A stretch of 14,816 bases of DNA from contig CAYYZW010000123.1 of assembly GCA_964476375.1 (NCBI GenBank), positions 1 through 14,816 of the forward strand. Direction: 5' to 3'. The stretch comes from SAT2750 sp964476375. GTDB lineage: Bacteria > Planctomycetota > Planctomycetia > Pirellulales > Pirellulaceae. The translations under genes and the position numbers were made by a program. Below the pieces are notes generated by a model. It was given only the letters and a program-made list of their open reading frames with translations, was not told the DNA's origin and did not search any database. Positions 6,184 through 14,777 of the stretch are shown in pieces. Each line of letters opens with the position of its first letter. The stretch's first letter is position 1.

Positions 6184-9100
6184 TCAGCTTCCGGAATTGG
6201 AAAAGCGCTGGCCTCGTCGTCGGGGAGAGTCATTGCTGCGAGGGCTTGTGGATGGCTGGACTGTAATGCGGCGCAGGTTACCGGGGCCCAGCAGGTCATC
6301 GAGTCGTTGGCGAAGTTCCGGGTTGACGTCCACGTTTTGTGTCTGGGACTTGAGCTGGACCCGGGTACCGTCGCCAAGACAGATGAGTAATTCCAGCGAG
6401 GCACTTCCCGGGTAGCCGCGAGTGATTTCCCGGACCTTGCTGATCATCTCCGTGCCATGCAGTTTCTCGTCCACCCGGATGATGACGCCGGTGACAAGCA
6501 TGGAGTCCAGCTGATCCAGGGGGATCAGTTCGTTGACGATCAGGTTGACGGAGTCGGTCCCCCCGCGGCGATCCGTGGTTGCCCGTAAAAGAAGGATGGC
6601 ATCCGACTCGATCATATGGCCGGATTCAGCGAAACGGTCAGGCCAGGCGATGCAGCGGACGCTCCCTTCCATGTCCTCCAGCTCAAAATCCGCATACTTG
6701 CTTGGCGAACCTGGCCGTGATTTTCTTGTATGCAGGTGACGGACATTACTTAACAGTCCTCCCACGACCACTTCCATTCGATCCGGCAGGTGTGCCAGCA
6801 TGCCGGTGGTATGCGAGCAGTACTCGCCCAGAAGTTCACGGTACTCCTCCAGCGGATGGCTGGAGAGGTAAAAACCGAGCACTTCTTTTTCCTGGATTAG
6901 TTTTTCCCGTTCTTCAAATTCCATCACGTCGGGAAGGGCAACCTCACCCGGATCCTGTTCCTCATCATCCATTGCGGCAAACAGGTTCTGCTGCCCACTT
7001 CGGCGGTCCTCCGCAGCGGACTGCCCGGCCTGGATTGCCCTGTCGACAACCTCCAGCAACTGGCGGCGATGGCCGCCCAGTTCATCCATGGCACCTGCCT
7101 TGATGAGTGTCTCCACGGTCGCCCGGTTACAGGCGGTCGGGTCGACTCGTTCACAGAAATCAAAGATATCCTTGAACGGGCCATCCTGTTTCCGGGCCAT
7201 CCTGATCGCTCTTGCCGCGGAATCACCACATCCCTTGATGGCAGAGAGGCCAAAGTGAATGATCCCATCCTGCACGGTAAATTCACTTGCGGAACTATTT
7301 ACCGAGGCGGGGGCCACCTCGATCTGCATGCGGTCGCAGTCTTCCATGTGCTCAACGAGGGCATCCTTGCGCTGAAAATTTCGTCCCGGGATATCACAGG
7401 AGAGCAAGGCTGCGATGAATTCCACGGGGTAATGGGTTTTCAGGTAGGCGGTCTGGTAGGCAATGAGTGCGTAGGCTGTGGAATGGCTCTTGTTGAAACC
7501 GTAGCCGGCAAACTTGGTGATCATCACCCAGAGCTCGTTGGCTTCCCCGCCGGGCATCCCCTGTTCCGTTGCTCCGGCCAGGAACCTCTCCCTTTGCCGG
7601 TCGATGATCTCCTGGTTCTTCTTGCTAATTGCCTTGATGCAGGTATACGCCTCTGCCAGGTCAATGCCCCCCAGGCGGTTAAGAATCCGCATCACCTGTT
7701 CCTGGTAGACCATCACGCCGTGTGTTTCTTCGAGGATCTCCTTGATGACCGGGTGCTGGTAGACTGCCTGTTTCCTGCCATGTTTGACATCCAGGTAATC
7801 ATCCAGCATGCCCCCTTCCAGTGGTCCGGGCCGGTAGAGGGCATTGGTAGCAATGATATCCCCGAAATGATCCGGCTGCATTCGCTGCAACAAGGTCCGG
7901 ATGCCACTGCTTTCAAACTGGAAAATTCCCCTGGTTTCACCCCGGCAGAAGAGATCCAGGACGGCCGAGTCATCGAGAGGAATTTCCTGGATGTTGATTT
8001 TCTCTCCACGGGTCTCCTCGATCAGGTCGATCGCCTTGCGGAGGATGGTGAGATTGCGGAGACCGAGGAAGTCCATTTTCAGCAGGCCGGCGGCTTCCAC
8101 ATCGTTCATGGACCACTGCGTGATGATGTCATCCTTGCCAGTGATCTTTGCCAGCGGTACGTACTCGGGGATCGGGCGGTCGGCGATCACGACCGCGGCA
8201 GCGTGGGTACCGATATTGCGAGCCAGGCCCTCGATTTTCATCGCCAGGTCGATGAGTTCCTTGATTTCCCCATCGGCCTTGTAAACCTGGGCCAGCTCGT
8301 TGCTCCGTTCCAGTGCCTCCTCGAGCAGGATCCCCTGGTCCTCGGGAACCATGGCCGAGACCTGGTTCACCCGTGCCAGGGGGATTCCCAGTGTCCGTCC
8401 TACATCCTTGATGGCCGCACGGGCCGCGAGCGTACCAAATGTACCAATCTGGGCGACGTTTTCTTCCCCGTACTTCTGCTTGACATAACGAATGATATCC
8501 GCACGACGTTCCTTGCAGAAATCGATATCAATATCAGGAGACTCGCGGCGGTTTTCATCCAGGAATCGTTCGAACAGCAGGTCATACTTGATGGGGCAGA
8601 CGTGGCTCAGGAAGAGGGCATAGCAGACCAGGGCTCCCACCCCGCTACCACGCGCGGTGGCGGGCACCTCCTGGCGCCGTGCTTCTGCAACGAAATCCCA
8701 GCAGATGAGGAAATAGTGTTCGAAACCGAGCTTGTGAATCACGCCGAGCTCCCGGTCGAGCCGCTTCTGCACGTGCTCGGCAAGTTGCCCCCCGGGACAC
8801 ATCTCTTCATTTCCCTCGTAGCGTTCCTGTAACCCCGACTCGCAGAGTCGCCGCAGGTAAGTGGAGGAGGTTTCTTTTTCGGGTATCTCGAAGGAGGGGA
8901 AATGGTGTTTTCCCAATTCCAGCGAGATGTCGACCCTGTCTGCAATCTCCTGGCTGCGAGAGACAGCATCTTCCATATCCGGGAATGCCTCGTACATCTG
9001 TTCCGGGCTGCGCAGGAAAAACTGGTCTCCTTCCATCCGCATCCTTGCGGCATCGGTTCGAAAGCGACCGGTATTGATGCAGAGCATCACGTCCTGAGCC

Positions 9101-9774
9101 TCGGCATCCTCCTGGTCGACATAATGGGTATCACTCGTTGCCACCAGGGGAATTCCCATCTGCTGGGAGACATCGACTGCCCCCTGCAGCGCCAGTCGCT
9201 GGATATCCAGACCGTTGTTCATCACCTCCAGGTAGAAGCGGTCACCAAAGAGCTGGGAAAACCAGCCGGCGACCTCGCAGGCCTGCTTGACCCCCTTGCC
9301 CCCGGCCGAGAGTACCGCCTGGCTGAACTGGCTTGAGACGCATCCACTCAGACAGATAATACCCTCGTGGTATTGTTCGAGTAACTCCCGGTCAATTCGT
9401 GGTTTGAAATAGAATCCTTCCAGGTACGCCGCGGAGGCCATCTTGATCAGGTTCTGGAATCCCTGCCTGTTCTGGGCAAGCAGCGTGAGGTGGTAGTTGG
9501 ATTCCTTCATGCTGCTGGCCGACTTGTCAGATCGGCTGCCTGGAGCGATATATGCTTCGTAGCCGAGAATCGGCTTGATGTCATTCCGGGTGGCTTCCTT
9601 GTAAAACTGGATCGCTCCATGGAGGTTGCCATGGTCGGTCAGGGCCAGTGCATTCATGCCATGGTCCTGGGCCCGCTGGATCAGACGCGGAATCGAAGCG
9701 GCACCATCCAGAAGGCTGAAGTGGCTATGGCAGTGCAGGTGTACGAACGGCCGCGAGCCCATGGGTCCATCCAT
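6184..9774 (-). CDS. dnaE: DNA polymerase III subunit alpha (DnaE)
   Basis: This 1196-residue protein (from the ATG at 9774) is the replicative DNA polymerase. The domains run in the usual DnaE order. First is a PHP domain with HLHCH (12-16), TDHGNLHG (46-53), GYEAY (72-76), SGC (143-145) and SDTH (214-217). The palm has PDIDIDF (413-419), where D416 and D418 should bind the catalytic metals, and KMDFLGL with D568 as the third Asp. The fingers include YRPGPLEGG and GYGFNKSHSTAYA. Next come a tandem helix-hairpin-helix region near 841-857, an internal clamp-binding motif QQNLF (928-932) and an OB fold (about 1000-1045). The C-terminus is short and basic. The PHP metal ligands seem intact, unlike in E. 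coli. The frame is open to a TTG at 9822, but the ATG lies closer to where DnaE proteins normally begin. No clear ribosome binding site was found. The gene lies between an FHA-domain gene and the DUF3179-like gene. Confidence 0.98.
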   Translation of the reverse strand: MDGPMGSRPFVHLHCHSHFSLLDGAASIPRLIQRAQDHGMNALALTDHGNLHGAIQFYKEATRNDIKPILGYEAYIAPGSRSDKSASSMKESNYHLTLLAQNRQGFQNLIKMASAAYLEGFYFKPRIDRELLEQYHEGIICLSGCVSSQFSQAVLSAGGKGVKQACEVAGWFSQLFGDRFYLEVMNNGLDIQRLALQGAVDVSQQMGIPLVATSDTHYVDQEDAEAQDVMLCINTGRFRTDAARMRMEGDQFFLRSPEQMYEAFPDMEDAVSRSQEIADRVDISLELGKHHFPSFEIPEKETSSTYLRRLCESGLQERYEGNEEMCPGGQLAEHVQKRLDRELGVIHKLGFEHYFLICWDFVAEARRQEVPATARGSGVGALVCYALFLSHVCPIKYDLLFERFLDENRRESPDIDIDFCKERRADIIRYVKQKYGEENVAQIGTFGTLAARAAIKDVGRTLGIPLARVNQVSAMVPEDQGILLEEALERSNELAQVYKADGEIKELIDLAMKIEGLARNIGTHAAAVVIADRPIPEYVPLAKITGKDDIITQWSMNDVEAAGLLKMDFLGLRNLTILRKAIDLIEETRGEKINIQEIPLDDSAVLDLFCRGETRGIFQFESSGIRTLLQRMQPDHFGDIIATNALYRPGPLEGGMLDDYLDVKHGRKQAVYQHPVIKEILEETHGVMVYQEQVMRILNRLGGIDLAEAYTCIKAISKKNQEIIDRQRERFLAGATEQGMPGGEANELWVMITKFAGYGFNKSHSTAYALIAYQTAYLKTHYPVEFIAALLSCDIPGRNFQRKDALVEHMEDCDRMQIEVAPASVNSSASEFTVQDGIIHFGLSAIKGCGDSAARAIRMARKQDGPFKDIFDFCERVDPTACNRATVETLIKAGAMDELGGHRRQLLEVVDRAIQAGQSAAEDRRSGQQNLFAAMDDEEQDPGEVALPDVMEFEEREKLIQEKEVLGFYLSSHPLEEYRELLGEYCSHTTGMLAHLPDRMEVVVGGLLSNVRHLHTRKSRPGSPSKYADFELEDMEGSVRCIAWPDRFAESGHMIESDAILLLRATTDRRGGTDSVNLIVNELIPLDQLDSMLVTGVIIRVDEKLHGTEMISKVREITRGYPGSASLELLICLGDGTRVQLKSQTQNVDVNPELRQRLDDLLGPGNLRRITVQPSTSPRSNDSPRRRGQRFSNSGS

Positions 9775-9849
9775 CACGTGGGAAAGGAAGGTCTTACAAC
9801 GCGCGTCGCTTATTCTACGCAAGCGTGAGATCGAAGCAAACCGCGTACC

Positions 9850-9865
9850 GGGGACCGATGTCCCC
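9850..9865 (-). terminator. hairpin at the end of the FHA gene, before dnaE
   Basis: GGGGAC-CGAT-GTCCCC is a perfect 6-bp G+C-rich stem with a 4-base loop. It overlaps the last base of the FHA stop codon and lies 76 bases before the dnaE start. No T-run follows on the minus strand. It may slow or partly stop transcription between the two genes, or protect the end of a processed message. It may also be chance in G+C-rich DNA. Confidence 0.35.
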
Positions 9866-10500
9866 TATCCGGGATCCCCAATCTTGCGGATGTACTCCGC
9901 CACACGGATTTCCAGGTCAAGCAGGTTTTGCCATTGCTCCAGGTTGACCGTCAGTTGCTTGGCGTCACCCGTTTCGGAGACCGAGTGAATCAAGCCACGC
10001 ATCCGCAGATGCAGGTAATCAAGCAGCTCGGCCAGCCGGGCCGCCTGGACGGGAGAGAGTCCGTCCGGAAGGTCCGGGGGGACTGCCGAGTGAATACGGG
10101 CGTCCGGACTCGTATTCTCCCAGTCGAAATCAACCCCCAGTATGTTCTTGCTGTCGGCCATCAATGTCCCGTCCACATCCAGCTGGTCGAGCTGGATATG
10201 AATCTGCTCACGGGAGCCATAAAGCAACAGGGATCGTCCAATCCCGATCATGTCCCCATGCCGGAGGATGCGCAGGCGGATGTCCTGGCCGTTGACTCTC
10301 GTGCCGTTGGTACTTTCCAGATCCGTGATGATCAGCTGGTCATTTTCCTGCTGGATCTTGACATGGAAACGACTGATCCGTTCATCGTTGAGCTGAACGG
10401 CATTTCCTTCCTCACGGCCTATGGTGACCGGGATCGTAAGATCCTCGTAAATACGGCCACGATCGCAGCCATCGATGACCCGGAGGGTGAGAAGTGCCAT
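9865..10500 (-). CDS. FHA-domain protein
   Basis: This 211-residue protein carries a forkhead-associated domain at about residues 4-95, which binds phosphothreonine peptides made by Ser/Thr kinases. The core marks are present: IGRE with G28-R29, ISRFH with S43 and H46, STNGT (63-67) and the second NG (70-71). Residues 100-148 look like a linker. Residues 150-207 are probably helical and may oligomerise or bind a partner, and nothing catalytic is seen there. There is no signal peptide, so it should act in the cytoplasm. The ATG at 10500 is chosen because the FHA fold begins at once (MALLTLRVIDG) and because a good promoter lies 85 bases upstream. A longer frame to 10578 would start almost at that promoter's -10. 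The dnaE gene follows after 90 bases, so co-transcription is likely, but a role in replication is inference. Confidence 0.9.
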   Translation of the reverse strand: MALLTLRVIDGCDRGRIYEDLTIPVTIGREEGNAVQLNDERISRFHVKIQQENDQLIITDLESTNGTRVNGQDIRLRILRHGDMIGIGRSLLLYGSREQIHIQLDQLDVDGTLMADSKNILGVDFDWENTSPDARIHSAVPPDLPDGLSPVQAARLAELLDYLHLRMRGLIHSVSETGDAKQLTVNLEQWQNLLDLEIRVAEYIRKIGDPG

Positions 10501-10585
10501 GACAAATAATGCCCCTGCCTGCTGGGTGGCGGAATGCTCACCTGGCCAGCCGCTGGCCCCAGGCAGGCCCTGTCCCAAACCGTTG

Positions 10586-10615
10586 CTTATAGCAGCGGGA
10601 ACTTGCGATGGTCAA
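10586..10615 (-). promoter_or_regulatory. sigma70-type promoter for the FHA-dnaE cluster
   Basis: On the minus strand TTGACC (10610-10615) and TATAAG (10586-10591) each match 5 of 6 consensus bases, 18 bases apart. The start codon of the FHA gene lies 85 bases past the -10 element. This is the best promoter match seen in the window. Confidence 0.55.
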
Positions 10616-10793
10616 GTATCGGTCCCGGAGCAGTTTACCGGAGTCTTACGACCGGACCACGAGAAGGGGGAGTTGTCTGATCATGCGGTTTCTGCGGCCC
10701 CGACTGGCATAGACCTGAACGGGCAACAACGCTAGTCTTGAATCACGTTATTGTCCTATCGCCGAGCCTCCATTCCCTGCGTGAAACTGTCCC
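10616..10793 (+). other. divergent intergenic region before the transporter gene
   Basis: This is the upstream half of the 293-base gap between the FHA gene and the transporter gene. It has an imperfect stem, GGTCCCGG (10621-10628) with CCGGACC (10652-10658), with one bulged C and a 23-base loop. No convincing plus-strand promoter, ribosome binding site or small reading frame was found. The transporter promoter must lie here or overlap the minus-strand promoter. Confidence 0.4.
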
Positions 10794-13700
10794 ATGAAGG
10801 CGTCGTTTTTTGCTCGCCGTTCCCGTATTCCGGGACTTTCCAACGGCTTGCTGATCATGATGATCGTCTGCTTCCTCGTCCCCTTCGCGCTGCGCGGTTC
10901 GAAGATGGTGACACAGAGGATGGAAAACGACATCAAGGACTGGTTGCCGGGGGATTTTCCGGAAACAAGGGAGCTGGAGTGGTTCGGCAAGCTGTTTCTT
11001 GGTGAGCAGTTCATTGTCATTACCTGGGAAGGTTGTAGCGAGGAGGATCCGAGTTACCAGCTTTTCGTCGACAAGCTCAAGGCGGAGCTGGTGATTCCCG
11101 AAGGGGGGAGGCCCTGGGGAGAATCGGCGGATCGGGAACGACAGCAGCAGCTTGAGGAAGCACGCGAGCTGGGGCAGAAACTTGGCCTCTACACCAGTTC
11201 CGAATGGCGGAAGGGGGGCCGCCGGGAACGAGACAACTGGGGTGGAGAGAAAGAAAAATGGCTCAAGGACCTGGATGGTCTCTGGTATTACCTGCTCCCG
11301 GATGGCTCCCTTTATGAATGGAGTGGTCGGGACAACCTTGTCGACGGGATAAAGAACCAGGTCCACCATGACCTGCTGAAGAATTTCGTACTGGAAGGGA
11401 CCCTGGTCGGCAGGCTGGGAGATCGCCCGGATCCGCCTTTTGAGCACAACGAGTTTTATGATAACCCGCAACTGGTTTGTGCCCGTTACTTTACGTCCGT
11501 GCGAACCGGGCCCGATGTGCTCGAGGAGCTTGCCGGGGTGGGTGGCCCTTTGCGGCCGCGGGGGAATGTCGACCTTTCGGAAGAACAACTGGTTGCTATC
11601 GCATACCGGGACGGGATCGACCGGCTTACCGGGACTCTTTTTGCGCCTGCTGTGCCTGAAGGGTTTTCCTGGACCGCCGATCAGGTCCGGGCCCAGCTGG
11701 ATGAAGAACGGCTGGCTGCCCTGCCCGATGACTGGGAAGTGAAACTGGAGCAGTTCGTCAGCCAGCTAGTCACGGAGACGTACGAGGGTGACCACCAGGA
11801 GTTTCTCAAGGCCTCCTCGCTTCCCCGCGCACGCCACTGGGATGCTCTCTGTGAGCAATTGCAGATCGATCCTCCTCCACGGCAGACCAGCATCGTGGTC
11901 ACGCTGAGTGACTATGCCAAGCAGGATTTGCAGCGCGTGGTGGGGCGTGGACTGCTGGAAAACCCGGCGGGACGACTGGTCGAGATAGCGGTCGAGTGTG
12001 GGTTGGCCGCTCCCGTGATGCCAGGGCTGACTCCCTGGGCCGACGTGCCCGACCCGGATGGGATCGAGCTGAGGATGGGCGGGCCGCCGGTGGACAACGG
12101 CGCGATTGACGAGGAAGGGCAGGTAACGCTGCAGCGACTCGTCGGGTTGTCGCTGCTGCTGGGAATCGTCCTCTCGTTCCTCGCTTTCCGCAGTATCAAG
12201 GTGACTTTCATGGTCTTCTTCGTGGGCGGTGCGAGCGCGGTGATGAGCCTTGGGATTGTCTGGTACACGGGAGGATCGGCCGATGCGATCCTGATGTCGA
12301 TGCCCTCACTGGTCTACGTCCTGGGCCTTTCCGGTGCTGTCCATATCGTGAACTACTACCGGGATGCGGTGCTGGAGGATGGACCGGACGGAGCGGCGGA
12401 GCGAGCTCTTTCGCACGGCTGGTGGCCCTGCACACTGGCCAGCTTCACAACCTCGCTGGGACTGCTCTCGCTCTATAACAGCGGTCTTATCCCGATCAAG
12501 AAATTTGGACTTTTCTCAGCAATCGGGGTGATGGCCTCGGTGATCCTGTTGTTTAGTTACCTGCCTGCTGCGCTCACCACCTGGCCGCCACGGTTCTCCG
12601 GGAAAAAGAAACTGGGCGGGGAAAACAAGTCTCGCCCCCCCAAGCACTCCCTGCTGACGCGCTGCTGGATATGGATCGGCCGGGGAATCACCCGGCACTG
12701 GGGACTGGCGATGGCGGGTTGCCTGGTGATCATGATCGGATCCGGGATCGGCCTGCTCAAGATCAACACCTCGGTCCAGTTGCTCAAGCTCTTCGACGGG
12801 AATGCCAAGATTGTCAAGGATTACGAGTGGCTGGAGGAGCATCGTGGCAAGCTCGTGCCGATGGAAGTCGTGGTGCACGTGGACAGGGATTTCCAGCTTC
12901 CGCTCCGCGACCAGTTGCCGGACCTGGCAGCCATGCCGGTTGCAGAGCGTAACAGGATGAAATACCAGTACTCTTTCCTGGAACGACTGGAGCTGATCGA
13001 CCGCATCCAGTCGGCGGTGGAAACCGTGTTTGGGGAGGATGGCCAGCAGGTGATCGGTCATGGCATGTCTGCTACCTCTTTTGCGCCTCCGTTTCCTCCT
13101 CCCGGCGCACGCACGCAGCGCAGCAGCACCAACGCCTTGATGGAGCGAAATCGGAACCGCCTGATGGAGGAGGACTACCTGGCCATCGATTCAGAGAGCG
13201 ATCAGATGGAGATCTGGCGAATCAGTCTGCGGCTGGGAGCACTGAATGATGTCAACTATGGCCAGTTCGTGGACCAGTTGCGGGAGGTCGTGAACCCGAT
13301 CGTGGACGCCTACGGTTTTCGCAACTGGTTGCTGGAGAAAATCGAGGCGGAGAGAGGATCCAGCGACCGGTATAATTCACCAAATGTCTTTTTTGATGAT
13401 AACCGCATCCTGGTCCTGGGAGCTCACCCACGCGGATCGATTGTCGATCTGGATGAAACCGCCGGCTCGGAGATTGACCGCTACCATGTCAATCAGCACC
13501 AGCTCTTCGTCAGGACATTCAATGACCTGATGCGTATCAAGGGGTTCAGTAACCGCTTTGGCCATCCAAGTGAGCTTTACTGGGTGGATCCCAGCGAGGA
13601 TATCTTCAGTGACAAGCTGGCACAGTGGAGTGAGCAGGACTGGGCCCAGTTCCTGGCCAAGTACAATTACGTGATCCTTGTTGCGGACCACCCGCTCCTG

Positions 13701-14639
13701 GACCGATCGACAATCCGCCGTCATGCCGGGGAGTTGATCGACGCGGTTCCGGCAGAGCCAGGCTCCATGGTGGCCGATTCCACCCGAGGGGAGAGCGGTG
13801 TTGAAATGACCTATACAGGCACCGTACCGATTGTCTACAAGGCGCAGACCGAGCTGCTCCAGAGTCTCAAGCAGAGTATCGGGATGGCCTTTGGAATGAT
13901 CTGCGTGGTCATGATCTTCCTGCTTCGGAACGGACCGAAATCCTTCTCCCGTGTGACATTCTGGGTCCCGGCGCTTGCTTTCGCCGTGGTCTCCATCCCG
14001 CTCCACCTGGCTCTCGGAGCCCCGATCCTGATAGCGGGCCTTGCCGGGTTGCTGGTCGTCTCGATGGTCTGCTTTGGCAATATTACCGGGGGGCTGGTCT
14101 CGATGATCCCCAATATCTTCCCGGTCGTGGTGATCTTTGGGCTGATGGGCCATGCCGGGGTGATGGTGGATATCGGATCCATGATGACCGCCAGCGTGGC
14201 AATGGGTGTGGCGGTGGATGATACGATCCACTTCCTTAACTGGTTCCGCCTGGGTCTCAACAAGGGGCTCGACAGGCGGGCCGCGGTCGAACAGTCATAC
14301 CAGCGTTGTGCGGCTGCCATGACGCAGACAACGTTGATCGGTGGACTTGGCTTGAGCGTCTTTGCGATCAGCACTTTCACACCGACGCAGCGGTTTGGTG
14401 TGCTCATGCTGACCCTGCTGACGGCAGCTCTGGTGGGTGACCTGATTTTCCTGCCGGCACTGCTGGTCAGTCCACTGGGACGGTTCTTTTCACCGGGAAA
14501 GAAAAACAAGCAGAAAGAACCTCTCTCCAGGCAGCAGGAGAGGACATCGGAAGAGGAGTCCAGTGATGGGCCACAGCCTCACCTGGGGGCAGGAAAACTG
14601 CAGCGACACGATCCACCGCACCACCGCAAGCCCGACTAG
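10794..14639 (+). CDS. RND/MMPL-family transporter (exporter)
   Basis: This 1281-residue inner-membrane protein has the two-fold RND plan: one helix (about 15-33), a large outside domain (34-445), helices at about 447-597, a helix at 636-656, a second outside domain (657-1020) and C-terminal helices at 1027-1228. The second half has the MMPL proton-relay motif in GVAVDDTIHFL (D1142, D1143, H1146). The matching first-half site, GLSGAVHIVNYY (511-522), has no acidic residue. MMPL proteins move lipids or other hydrophobic compounds across the membrane using the proton gradient, and the substrate here is unknown. Residues 1053-1096 seem to be two extra hydrophobic helices. The first outside domain has a charged stretch at 103-190. 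The tail (1233-1281) is hydrophilic and rich in Lys, Glu and His. The start is firm because an in-frame TGA lies four codons upstream (10782), although no ribosome binding site is seen. No membrane-fusion or outer-membrane partner is adjacent. Confidence 0.93.
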   Translation: MKASFFARRSRIPGLSNGLLIMMIVCFLVPFALRGSKMVTQRMENDIKDWLPGDFPETRELEWFGKLFLGEQFIVITWEGCSEEDPSYQLFVDKLKAELVIPEGGRPWGESADRERQQQLEEARELGQKLGLYTSSEWRKGGRRERDNWGGEKEKWLKDLDGLWYYLLPDGSLYEWSGRDNLVDGIKNQVHHDLLKNFVLEGTLVGRLGDRPDPPFEHNEFYDNPQLVCARYFTSVRTGPDVLEELAGVGGPLRPRGNVDLSEEQLVAIAYRDGIDRLTGTLFAPAVPEGFSWTADQVRAQLDEERLAALPDDWEVKLEQFVSQLVTETYEGDHQEFLKASSLPRARHWDALCEQLQIDPPPRQTSIVVTLSDYAKQDLQRVVGRGLLENPAGRLVEIAVECGLAAPVMPGLTPWADVPDPDGIELRMGGPPVDNGAIDEEGQVTLQRLVGLSLLLGIVLSFLAFRSIKVTFMVFFVGGASAVMSLGIVWYTGGSADAILMSMPSLVYVLGLSGAVHIVNYYRDAVLEDGPDGAAERALSHGWWPCTLASFTTSLGLLSLYNSGLIPIKKFGLFSAIGVMASVILLFSYLPAALTTWPPRFSGKKKLGGENKSRPPKHSLLTRCWIWIGRGITRHWGLAMAGCLVIMIGSGIGLLKINTSVQLLKLFDGNAKIVKDYEWLEEHRGKLVPMEVVVHVDRDFQLPLRDQLPDLAAMPVAERNRMKYQYSFLERLELIDRIQSAVETVFGEDGQQVIGHGMSATSFAPPFPPPGARTQRSSTNALMERNRNRLMEEDYLAIDSESDQMEIWRISLRLGALNDVNYGQFVDQLREVVNPIVDAYGFRNWLLEKIEAERGSSDRYNSPNVFFDDNRILVLGAHPRGSIVDLDETAGSEIDRYHVNQHQLFVRTFNDLMRIKGFSNRFGHPSELYWVDPSEDIFSDKLAQWSEQDWAQFLAKYNYVILVADHPLLDRSTIRRHAGELIDAVPAEPGSMVADSTRGESGVEMTYTGTVPIVYKAQTELLQSLKQSIGMAFGMICVVMIFLLRNGPKSFSRVTFWVPALAFAVVSIPLHLALGAPILIAGLAGLLVVSMVCFGNITGGLVSMIPNIFPVVVIFGLMGHAGVMVDIGSMMTASVAMGVAVDDTIHFLNWFRLGLNKGLDRRAAVEQSYQRCAAAMTQTTLIGGLGLSVFAISTFTPTQRFGVLMLTLLTAALVGDLIFLPALLVSPLGRFFSPGKKNKQKEPLSRQQERTSEEESSDGPQPHLGAGKLQRHDPPHHRKPD

Positions 14640-14640
14640 G

Positions 14641-14740
14641 CAGGCTTCGCCTGGAAGGTGGTCGAAGCAGAACTTCATTTGTGCAACAATAAGTCGTTCA
14701 CGGGGGTCGGTCGCCGACGGTTAACGGGCTTTGAACAAAG
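14641..14740 (+). other. hairpin-rich stretch after the transporter gene
   Basis: Three small dyads follow the transporter stop codon: CAGG-CTTCG-CCTG (14641-14653), GTCGG-TCG-CCGAC (14706-14718) and CTTTG-AA-CAAAG (14729-14740). None has a T-run, so a standard intrinsic terminator cannot be claimed. One of the first two may mark the end of the transporter message. The remaining bases up to 14777 show nothing further that I recognise. Confidence 0.3.
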
Positions 14741-14777
14741 ACCACTCTCCTTCCTCATCTCAATCCACCCTGCCATT

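Noticed and set aside
7069..8832. A 587-codon open frame on the plus strand, antisense to dnaE
   Set aside because: It lies wholly inside dnaE, has no recognisable domain or membrane pattern, and its composition is that of a mirror of DnaE codons. Long antisense frames are expected opposite G+C-rich genes with few A+T-rich codons.
10743..11588. A 281-codon minus-strand frame across the start of the transporter
   Set aside because: It covers the transporter's first helix and outside domain in antisense, shows no domain, and ends in the intergenic region without a matching promoter or ribosome binding site.
13377..14231. A 284-codon minus-strand frame opposite the transporter, rich in His and Asp
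   Set aside because: The His/Asp content is what hydrophobic transporter codons such as ATG, ATC and GTG give on the other strand. There is no start signal, and the transporter in the sense frame is unmistakable.
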